DNA of 5,782 bases from positions 1 to 5,782 of the forward strand of contig JAFGWD010000294.1 of NCBI GenBank assembly GCA_016937315.1, given 5' to 3'. This DNA comes from Rhodospirillaceae bacterium. GTDB taxonomy: Bacteria; Pseudomonadota; Alphaproteobacteria; Rhodospirillales; Rhodospirillaceae. A model generated the notes under the pieces. That model saw only the letters and a program-made list of their open reading frames with translations, ran no database searches and was not told the DNA's origin. Shown one piece after another: positions 1-4,720 of this stretch. The stretch's first letter is position 1; each line of letters opens with the position of its first letter. The position numbers were made by a program, and so were the translations under genes.

Positions 1-1
1 C

Positions 2-6
2 AAGGA
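2..6 (+). promoter_or_regulatory. Ribosome binding site of gyrB
   Basis: AAGGA lies 8 bases before the TTG at 15. It is what supports TTG as the gyrB start, because no in-frame ATG occurs before the conserved ATPase region begins. Confidence 0.7.
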
Positions 7-14
7 CTAAAGTA

Positions 15-2477
15 TTGAGCGATATAACCACGCCTGTGACCGAAACCGCATATGACTCCCAGTCGATCAAAGTCCTGAAAGGGCTGGAGGCGGTGCGTAA
101 ACGCCCCGGCATGTATATCGGCGACACCGATGACGGCTCTGGCCTGCACCACATGGTCTATGAGGTGGTGGATAACGCCATCGACGAGGCCTTGGCGGGA
201 TATTGCGACCGCTGCGATGTCGTCCTAAACGCCAATGGTTCGGTCACCGTACGTGACAATGGGCGCGGCATTCCGGTGGACATCCACCATGAAGAAGGTG
301 TCTCTGCGGCAGAGGTCATCATGACCCAACTGCATGCCGGCGGAAAATTCGATCAAAATTCCTATAAAGTATCGGGTGGTCTGCACGGCGTCGGCGTGTC
401 CGTGGTAAACGCCTTGTCCGAATGGCTGGAATTGCGGGTTTGGCGTGGTGGCAACGAACACGCCATGCGTTTCGAACACGGCGATGCCGTTTCACCTCTG
501 TCCATCGTTGCCTCCGCCCCAATGCGGGATAATGGCAAGCCGTTCACCGGGACCGAGATCACATTCCTGGCGTCCAGTGAAACCTTCACGATGACGACCT
601 ACGATTTCGCGACTCTGGAACACAGGCTGCGCGAACTGGCGTTTTTGAACTCCGGTGTCTATTTGTCGCTGACCGATGCCCGTACGCCGGAGCGCCGAGT
701 CGTCGATTTTCACTATGAAGGCGGCATCGAAGCCTTTGTTCGCTACCTCGACCGCACCAAGGTGGCCCTGCATGCCCCGCCCATTACAATGTCGGGGGAA
801 AAAGAAGGAATCGTCTTGGAAGTGTCCATGGAGTGGACCGAATCCTACCACGATTCTACGCTGTGCTTTACCAACAACATTCCACAGCGCGACGGCGGCA
901 CTCACTTGGCCGGGTTCCGTGCGGCATTAACCCGCACCGTGAACACCTACGCCAATGCGTCCGGTATGGCAAAACGGGAGAAAGTCGCGCTGACCGGTGA
1001 AGATATGCGCGAAGGATTAAGCTGCATTCTTTCGGTCAAGGTCCCGGACCCGAAATTTTCGTCTCAAACCAAGGACAAGCTGGTGTCTTCCGAGGTCCGC
1101 CCGGTGATTGAGGCAATCATCGGCGAAAAACTCACCCAGTGGTTCGAAGAACACCCCCAGGATGCCAAAAAGATCATTGGCAAGGTCATCGAGGCCGCCG
1201 CCGCCCGCGAAGCGGCCCGCAAGGCTCGCGACCTGACGCGGCGCAAAACCGCCCTCGACGTTGCGACCTTACCGGGCAAATTGGCCGATTGTCAGGAACG
1301 AGACCCGGCGCTTTCCGAATTGTTCCTGGTGGAAGGAGACTCCGCCGGTGGCTCCGCGAAACAGGGCCGCGACCGCGCCAATCAGGCCATTCTGCCGTTG
1401 AAGGGCAAAATCCTGAACGTCGAGCGTGCACGACGCGATAAAATGCTGAGTTCAGCTGAAATTGGCACCTTGATCACCGCCATTGGCACCGGAATCGGCT
1501 CCGGCATTGATCGTGATGATTTTGACATCAGCAAAGCGCGTTACCACAAAATTATCATCATGACCGATGCCGACGTCGATGGGTCGCACATCCGGACTTT
1601 ACTGCTGACCTTCTTTTTCCGTCAAATGCCGGAACTCATCGAACGCGGCTTCCTGTACATCGCACAGCCGCCGCTGTACCGCGTAAAACGTGGCGAAACC
1701 AAGGGCCATTATCTAAAAGATGACCGCGCTCTTGAGGATTACCTGACCGACAGTGGCGTGAAAGATGCCGTCCTCGTCCTGCACGACGGCCAGCAAATCG
1801 CCTCTAACGACTTGAAGCACCTGACCGAACGCTGCCGTGCGGCAAAGCATTTGCTGACCCCGTTGTCGCGTTCTGTTCCCATGCACATTGTCGAACAGGC
1901 CTCCATCGCGGGTGCGCTGGCCGCTGACGTTCTAAACGACAAGGACGCGGCACAGGCCGCCGCCAACACCGTCGCCGCCGTACTTGACGCCCTGGAACCG
2001 CCCTATGCCAGAGGATGGACGGGCGAACGTTCGGAAGAAGGCGGCCTGACCTTTAAGCGGATTCTGCGCGGCGTGCCCCAAGTCGTGACCCTGGAACCGA
2101 CAATGTTGGAAAGCCCGGAAGCACGGCGTTTGCGGACTCTGTCCGTCGAACTTGCTGAATTCTTCGCGCATCCCGCCTTTCTGAAAGCTAAGGACAAGGA
2201 AATCCGCATTGACGGCCCCGTCGCCTTAGCCGACGCCGTGATGGATGCGGGACGCAAGGGCATCACCATCCAACGCTATAAGGGACTGGGCGAAATGAAC
2301 CCCGACCAGTTGTGGGAAACCACGTTGGACCCCAATGCACGCACGCTGTTGCAAGTCACGGTACGCCAAGCAGACGAGGCAGAGGATATTTTCTCCACCT
2401 TGATGGGGGATGTGGTCTTGCCGCGTTATACTTTCATCGTCGAGAACGCTATGAACGTGGTGAATCTGGACGCATAA
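15..2477 (+). CDS. gyrB: DNA gyrase subunit B
   Basis: This is the ATPase subunit of DNA gyrase, a cytoplasmic type II topoisomerase that with GyrA (A2B2) introduces negative supercoils using ATP. It has 820 residues, close to the 804 of E. coli GyrB. The GHKL ATPase domain spans about residues 18-230: E50 (general base) and N54 in EVVDNAIDEALAG, D81 in RDNGRGIP, and the ATP-lid region GGLHGVGVSVVNA at 121-133. R144 matches the E. coli coumarin-contact residue R136, and K353 in the QTK loop matches K337. The TOPRIM domain has E440 in EGDSAGGSA and the metal-binding aspartates D518, D520 and D522 in DADVDG. The long insertion typical of Gram-negative GyrB follows, then the signature QRYKGLGEMN at 753-762 and the usual ending in NLDA. 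The TTG start has an AAGGA ribosome site. In many alphaproteobacteria gyrB follows recF, but upstream sequence is missing here. No key residue is absent and the function is secure. Confidence 0.98.
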   Translation: MSDITTPVTETAYDSQSIKVLKGLEAVRKRPGMYIGDTDDGSGLHHMVYEVVDNAIDEALAGYCDRCDVVLNANGSVTVRDNGRGIPVDIHHEEGVSAAEVIMTQLHAGGKFDQNSYKVSGGLHGVGVSVVNALSEWLELRVWRGGNEHAMRFEHGDAVSPLSIVASAPMRDNGKPFTGTEITFLASSETFTMTTYDFATLEHRLRELAFLNSGVYLSLTDARTPERRVVDFHYEGGIEAFVRYLDRTKVALHAPPITMSGEKEGIVLEVSMEWTESYHDSTLCFTNNIPQRDGGTHLAGFRAALTRTVNTYANASGMAKREKVALTGEDMREGLSCILSVKVPDPKFSSQTKDKLVSSEVRPVIEAIIGEKLTQWFEEHPQDAKKIIGKVIEAAAAREAARKARDLTRRKTALDVATLPGKLADCQERDPALSELFLVEGDSAGGSAKQGRDRANQAILPLKGKILNVERARRDKMLSSAEIGTLITAIGTGIGSGIDRDDFDISKARYHKIIIMTDADVDGSHIRTLLLTFFFRQMPELIERGFLYIAQPPLYRVKRGETKGHYLKDDRALEDYLTDSGVKDAVLVLHDGQQIASNDLKHLTERCRAAKHLLTPLSRSVPMHIVEQASIAGALAADVLNDKDAAQAAANTVAAVLDALEPPYARGWTGERSEEGGLTFKRILRGVPQVVTLEPTMLESPEARRLRTLSVELAEFFAHPAFLKAKDKEIRIDGPVALADAVMDAGRKGITIQRYKGLGEMNPDQLWETTLDPNARTLLQVTVRQADEAEDIFSTLMGDVVLPRYTFIVENAMNVVNLDA

Positions 2478-2513
2478 ATCCAGAGAAACTGTTCGTTGCA
2501 AGCGTTGCCCATC

Positions 2514-2544
2514 CCCGCGAGAGGCCATAACGGCGTCTCGCGGG
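2514..2544 (+). terminator. Hairpin after gyrB, possible terminator without U-tract
   Basis: CCCGCGAGA (2514-2522) pairs perfectly with TCTCGCGGG (2536-2544). Inside the stem, after one mismatch, GCC (2524-2526) can pair with GGC (2532-2534) around the loop ATAAC. It begins 37 bases after the gyrB stop. The following bases are AAAAACGGG, so the T-run of a canonical intrinsic terminator is missing. It may instead protect the mRNA 3' end or assist Rho-dependent ending. The hairpin is directly visible; its role is inference. Confidence 0.45.
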
Positions 2545-2741
2545 AAAAACGGGATAGAAGTGACTGAGCCTTGTTTCGTGACCCGACAGACCCCGGTATG
2601 TGCCTCGAAAAATCCTTGTGCTTTGCCCAAAAATATGAGTATCTGGGGGTATTGAGTGCCGTGCGTAGACGGATCGGAAAACGATTCTTGACGGTGCCAA
2701 TTCTGGATGCGCTGCGTACCGAATGGATTGCCGCCATCGAG

Positions 2742-2762
2742 TTGCCCCCAAAAGGGGCGCAA
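2742..2762 (+). other. Small hairpin in the helicase leader
   Basis: TTGC (2742-2745) pairs with GCAA (2759-2762) and CCCC (2746-2749) pairs with GGGG (2754-2757), with one bulged C at 2758 and the loop AAAA. No T-run follows. It lies about 100 bases before the helicase start and could be part of a structured leader. No function can be assigned. Confidence 0.3.
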
Positions 2763-2842
2763 ACGGGCAGCGGATCTACGCCAGCTTCCTCCCAAGAAAG
2801 ACGTGCCACGGTGCGACGGATGTTACCGCTGCCTGTGGCGAT

Positions 2843-2847
2843 AGGAA
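2843..2847 (+). promoter_or_regulatory. Ribosome binding site deciding the helicase start
   Basis: AGGAA lies 11 bases before the in-frame TTG at 2859. Two ATGs immediately after it (2848 and 2851) are out of frame with the helicase and open a four-codon reading frame ending in TGA at 2860-2862. The spacing is slightly long for the TTG, but this is the only Shine-Dalgarno-like match near a start that gives a normal RhlE N-terminus. Confidence 0.5.
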
Positions 2848-2858
2848 ATGATGACGTT

Positions 2859-4091
2859 TTGACGAATTTTTCTGAGCTCGGCCTCGCCGAGTCCTTGTTG
2901 CGTGCTGTTGCAGCAGAGGGGTACGAAACCCCCACCGCCATCCAGACCGCCGCAATTCCTTTGTGCTTAACCGGGCATGACGTGCTCGGCATTGCACAGA
3001 CCGGCACCGGCAAGACCGCTGCCTTTGTGTTGCCTTTGCTGCAACGGCTGTCCGCTGAGGCGGTGGCCCCCCAGCCTCGAACCTGTCGCGCTTTGATTCT
3101 GGCACCAACCCGTGAGTTGGCAGCGCAAATCGCCGACTGCATCCGTTCTTATGGGCGTTTTTTGAAGCTGTCCTCGACAATGGTCGTCGGTGGCGTCAAG
3201 GCTGGCCCACAGATTGCGGCCCTGAACCGTGGCGTCGACATCCTGGTGGCAACGCCGGGCCGTTTGTTAGATCACATGGGCAGTGGCGTCGTGCGTTTGG
3301 ACACGGTGCGTACCGTTATCCTGGACGAAGCCGACCAAATGTTGGACTTGGGATTCATGCCGGCGATTCGCCGCATCCTCACCAAGACTCCGAAACAGCG
3401 CCAAACCTGCCTGTTCTCCGCGACGATGCCGCCGCCGATTCGGCAGCTGGCGGCTGAATTTTTGAAAAACCCGAAGGAAGTGCAGGCCACGCCGGTCTCG
3501 CGTCCGGTGGAACGCATCGCGCAACGGGTTATCCCGGTTGCCGCAGCAGACAAACGCACCGTCTTGGTGAATTTGTTGCGGGGCGAGGCCAATGGCCGCA
3601 CCATCGTGTTTACCCGCACCAAACACGGCGCGGATCGTGTTGCCAAGCATCTCGCCCAAGCGGGCCTGACGGCGGCAGCGATCCACGGCAATAAAAGCCA
3701 AAACCAGAGAACCCGTGCGTTGGACGGCTTCAAAACCGGCGAAACCCGGATTCTGGTGGCAACCGATATCGCGGCGCGCGGCATCGACATCGACGCAGTT
3801 TCTCACGTCGTGAATTTCGAGCTGCCCAATGTTCCGGAAGTTTATGTCCACCGCATCGGCCGTACCGCACGTGCCGGGGCGGAGGGAACCGCGATTACCT
3901 TGTGCGATCCGGCGGAGCGCGGCTTGCTGCGCGACATCGAAAAATTGATCGCACGCACATTGTTGAAAGACGGCGGGTCATCCGCCGTCGTTCCTCAAAA
4001 CCGGCCCGCGCAGCCGGAAGAAAGAAAACCCACGACGGCGAGGCGCCGCCGTCGCAAGACTTCACCGCGAACGCTTCCCAACGCGGCCTGA
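2859..4091 (+). CDS. rhlE: DEAD-box ATP-dependent RNA helicase, RhlE type
   Basis: This is an ATP-driven RNA-unwinding protein of the cytoplasm; relatives act in ribosome assembly, RNA decay and cold adaptation. From the TTG start it has 410 residues, within the usual RhlE range. All core motifs are present: Q motif with F4 and Q29, motif I AQTGTGKT (46-53), Ia PTRELA (83-88), Ib TPGR (132-135), II DEAD (156-159), III SAT (187-189), V ATDIAARGID (301-310) and VI HRIGRTAR (331-338). A short tail (about 370-410) is basic, with five arginines in a row at 395-399, as in RNA-binding tails of this family. The start was chosen because it gives the family-typical MTNFSELGL. An in-frame ATG at 2820 would add 13 residues but lacks a ribosome site, and a TTG at 2571 would add 96 residues with no recognisable domain. 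The csp gene follows 74 bases downstream, fitting a cold-response role. DEAD-box identity is certain; RhlE rather than another subgroup is likely. Confidence 0.93.
   Translation: MTNFSELGLAESLLRAVAAEGYETPTAIQTAAIPLCLTGHDVLGIAQTGTGKTAAFVLPLLQRLSAEAVAPQPRTCRALILAPTRELAAQIADCIRSYGRFLKLSSTMVVGGVKAGPQIAALNRGVDILVATPGRLLDHMGSGVVRLDTVRTVILDEADQMLDLGFMPAIRRILTKTPKQRQTCLFSATMPPPIRQLAAEFLKNPKEVQATPVSRPVERIAQRVIPVAAADKRTVLVNLLRGEANGRTIVFTRTKHGADRVAKHLAQAGLTAAAIHGNKSQNQRTRALDGFKTGETRILVATDIAARGIDIDAVSHVVNFELPNVPEVYVHRIGRTARAGAEGTAITLCDPAERGLLRDIEKLIARTLLKDGGSSAVVPQNRPAQPEERKPTTARRRRRKTSPRTLPNAA
3969..3989 (+). other. Perfect 8-bp hairpin inside the helicase 3' end
   Basis: GACGGCGG (3969-3976) pairs with CCGCCGTC (3982-3989) around the loop GTCAT. 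It falls where the conserved core gives way to the variable tail. No T-run follows. Its arms share a 7-base sequence with the next hairpin at 4033-4054, so arms of the two could pair with each other. Confidence 0.5.
4033..4054 (+). other. Second perfect 8-bp hairpin inside the helicase 3' end
   Basis: CGACGGCG (4033-4040) pairs with CGCCGTCG (4047-4054) around the loop AGGCGC. It encodes the arginine-rich tail, whose CGN codons make GC-rich symmetry easier by chance. The hairpin is visible in sequence; function is unknown. Confidence 0.45.
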
Positions 4092-4095
4092 ACCC

Positions 4096-4130
4096 TGACC
4101 GGGGTTTCAGGAACGCGTGAACCCCGGTCG
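4096..4130 (+). promoter_or_regulatory. Hairpin in the helicase-csp spacer (csp leader or weak terminator)
   Basis: GACCGGGGTT (4097-4106) pairs perfectly with AACCCCGGTC (4120-4129) around a 13-base loop, with an extra T-G wobble at 4096/4130. A competing smaller hairpin, CCTGA (4094-4098) with TCAGG (4107-4111), uses the same left-arm bases, so the two folds exclude each other. No T-run follows, which argues against a strong intrinsic terminator. Cold-shock mRNAs often have structured leaders, so a regulatory fold is plausible but unproven. Confidence 0.45.
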
Positions 4131-4151
4131 CGACATAACATCATCTAAAAC

Positions 4152-4160
4152 AGGAAACGA
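4152..4160 (+). promoter_or_regulatory. Ribosome binding site of the csp gene
   Basis: A purine-rich stretch starting with AGGA at 4152-4155 lies 10 bases before the ATG at 4166. It supports that ATG as the start. Confidence 0.6.
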
Positions 4161-4165
4161 AGAAA

Positions 4166-4375
4166 ATGGCTACTGGTACCGTGAAGTGGTTCAACGCCCA
4201 GAAGGGTTATGGCTTCATTCAGCCGGAAAACGGCGGCGCGGACGTGTTCGTGCACATCAGCGCGGTGGAGCGTGCCGGCCTGTCGACCCTGAGCGACGGT
4301 CAGAAGGTGAGCTTTGAACTGCAGCAGGACCCGCGCAAGGGCAAGACCTCTGCCGTTGACCTGAAGCTGGTCTAA
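4166..4375 (+). CDS. Cold-shock protein, CspA family
   Basis: This is a 69-residue single-domain cold-shock protein, a cytoplasmic nucleic-acid chaperone that binds single-stranded RNA or DNA and melts mRNA structure. The whole protein is one five-stranded OB fold. The RNP1 motif KGYGFIQ is at 13-19, with aromatic contacts W8, F9, Y15 and F17, and RNP2 VFVHIS is at 27-32. The length matches the family (about 65-70). The ATG start gives the classic MATGTVKWFN N-terminus. It lies 74 bases downstream of the RNA helicase on the same strand, so the two may be co-transcribed, or csp may also be made from its own promoter, which I cannot pinpoint. Several hairpins follow the stop. Family identity is secure. 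The exact paralogue cannot be named, since genomes of this group usually carry several, and cold induction is not shown by sequence. Confidence 0.95.
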   Translation: MATGTVKWFNAQKGYGFIQPENGGADVFVHISAVERAGLSTLSDGQKVSFELQQDPRKGKTSAVDLKLV

Positions 4376-4380
4376 TCAAA

Positions 4381-4403
4381 CCAGCCGGGGGGATTTCCCC
4401 TGG
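4381..4403 (+). other. Imperfect hairpin just after the csp stop
   Basis: CCAG (4381-4384) can pair with CTGG (4400-4403), and part of the G-run at 4387-4392 with the C-run at 4397-4400. It is the first of a chain of hairpins downstream of csp. It is imperfect and the exact pairing is uncertain. Confidence 0.3.
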
Positions 4404-4405
4404 AC

Positions 4406-4437
4406 CACCCGCCGGACTCCTTGGGGTCCGGCGGGTG
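4406..4437 (+). terminator. Strong 12-bp hairpin downstream of csp
   Basis: CACCCGCCGGAC (4406-4417) pairs perfectly with GTCCGGCGGGTG (4426-4437) around an 8-base loop. No T-run follows directly; the next bases form another small stem, TGTGGG (4436-4441) with CCCACA (4447-4452) around TATAT, which competes for two bases. It probably acts with the downstream terminator, or stabilises the csp mRNA 3' end. Confidence 0.6.
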
Positions 4438-4451
4438 TGGGTATATCCCAC

Positions 4452-4494
4452 AAAAAAACGCCGCCTCCGGTTAGTCCCCGGGCGCGGCGTTTTT
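4452..4494. terminator. Bidirectional intrinsic terminator between csp and the minus-strand gene
   Basis: AAAAACGCCGC (4454-4464) pairs with GCGGCGTTTTT (4484-4494), with an inner CCGG/CCGG pairing (4467-4470 with 4478-4481). On the plus strand the GC stem is followed by five T (4490-4494). On the minus strand it is followed by seven T (complement of 4452-4458). The shape suits termination of csp and of the convergent small gene. The minus-strand gene's stop codon (4471-4473) lies inside the hairpin loop. Confidence 0.85.
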
Positions 4495-4683
4495 CAACCA
4501 TGGCAACAAAGGACACTCGTCCTCGTCGATTTCGCGCAGATGCTCTTCCCAGACCGACAAATAATCCGCCAATGCGGCCACCAACGCATCGTCCAGGGAT
4601 ATCCCTTGCGCGTCGGCAACAGCTTGTAAGCAATGGGCAGTTTCGGGTTTCAGCGAGACAGTGTACGTTTCGTTCGACATCAT
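4471..4683 (-). CDS. Small ribbon-helix-helix-like (CopG/antitoxin-type) protein
   Basis: This is a predicted 70-residue protein with the layout of a ribbon-helix-helix DNA-binding protein: a short N-terminal beta-strand segment TYTVSLKP (about 7-14), helix A (about 15-27), a turn at GIS, then helix B running into an acidic stretch (about 30-54). Such proteins bind palindromic DNA as dimers through the paired strand, often as autoregulated antitoxins or local repressors. Two ATGs stand side by side (4681-4683 and 4678-4680). A weak GAAG sits 3 bases before the first and 6 before the second, so the 69-residue form is equally possible. It is convergent with csp and divergent from the penicillin-binding protein gene, with 37 bases between starts. 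No toxin-like gene adjoins it, so a classic toxin-antitoxin pair is not supported. Its last codons lie in a terminator hairpin. That it is a real gene is likely from its fold-like pattern; the family call is by pattern only. Confidence 0.72.
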   Translation of the reverse strand: MMSNETYTVSLKPETAHCLQAVADAQGISLDDALVAALADYLSVWEEHLREIDEDECPLLPWLKNAAPGD

Positions 4684-4720
4684 GGACTTCGCGTCATTCG
4701 GAAAGGAGAGTCACCATAAC
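4684..4720. promoter_or_regulatory. Divergent start region between the small regulator and the penicillin-binding protein gene
   Basis: These 37 bases separate the two start codons. They hold the plus-strand ribosome site (around 4702-4710). They are too short for two separate promoters, so each gene's promoter probably overlaps the other gene's 5' coding sequence. I could not identify a convincing -35/-10 pair on either strand. Confidence 0.4.
4702..4710 (+). promoter_or_regulatory. Ribosome binding site of the class A penicillin-binding protein
   Basis: AAAGGAGAG at 4702-4710 contains a strong GGAG core and ends 10 bases before the ATG at 4721. It fixes that ATG as the start. Confidence 0.75.

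Larger units (their letters stand above)
2478..2858. other. 381-base gap between gyrB and the helicase gene
   Basis: I see no gene supported in this gap. It holds a GC-rich hairpin just after gyrB (2514-2544), a small hairpin with loop GAAAA (arms 2671-2676 and 2682-2687), a hairpin with loop AAAA (2742-2762), and the ribosome site of the helicase. The helicase reading frame stays open upstream from 2568 to 2858, after an in-frame TGA at 2565-2567. The 96 or so predicted residues look like no known domain and precede the usual helicase start, so I read this as leader sequence. I found no convincing -35/-10 pair: TTGACG at 2688-2693 has no good -10 partner. A helicase promoter is nevertheless likely to lie here. 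Confidence 0.6.

Noticed and set aside
1..10. Possible end of an upstream gene such as recF
   Set aside because: A TAA at 8-10 could be a stop codon, and recF often precedes gyrB, but ten bases cannot support any gene call.
492..905. Minus-strand open frame (137 codons) inside gyrB
   Set aside because: It is antisense to the conserved GyrB ATPase and transducer region and has no recognisable domain.
2688..2716. Possible helicase promoter with -35 TTGACG
   Set aside because: No acceptable -10 hexamer lies 16-18 bases downstream; the matching position reads GCTGCG.
2877..2891. Hairpin CTCGGC/GCCGAG just inside the helicase coding region
   Set aside because: A 6-bp stem with a 3-base loop in GC-rich coding DNA is expected often by chance, and nothing else points to a role.
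2426..3142. Long minus-strand open frame (238 codons) across the gyrB end, gap and helicase start
   Set aside because: It runs opposite two well-supported genes, its residues match no domain, and it mirrors the GC-rich coding of the helicase Q-motif and ATP-binding region. Treated as a shadow frame.
3267..3851. Minus-strand open frame (194 codons) inside the helicase gene
   Set aside because: It lies wholly antisense to the conserved helicase motifs and has no recognisable features of its own.
4471..4683. Toxin-antitoxin module
   Set aside because: The small protein resembles antitoxins, but neither neighbour is toxin-like: one side is a cold-shock gene, the other a penicillin-binding protein.
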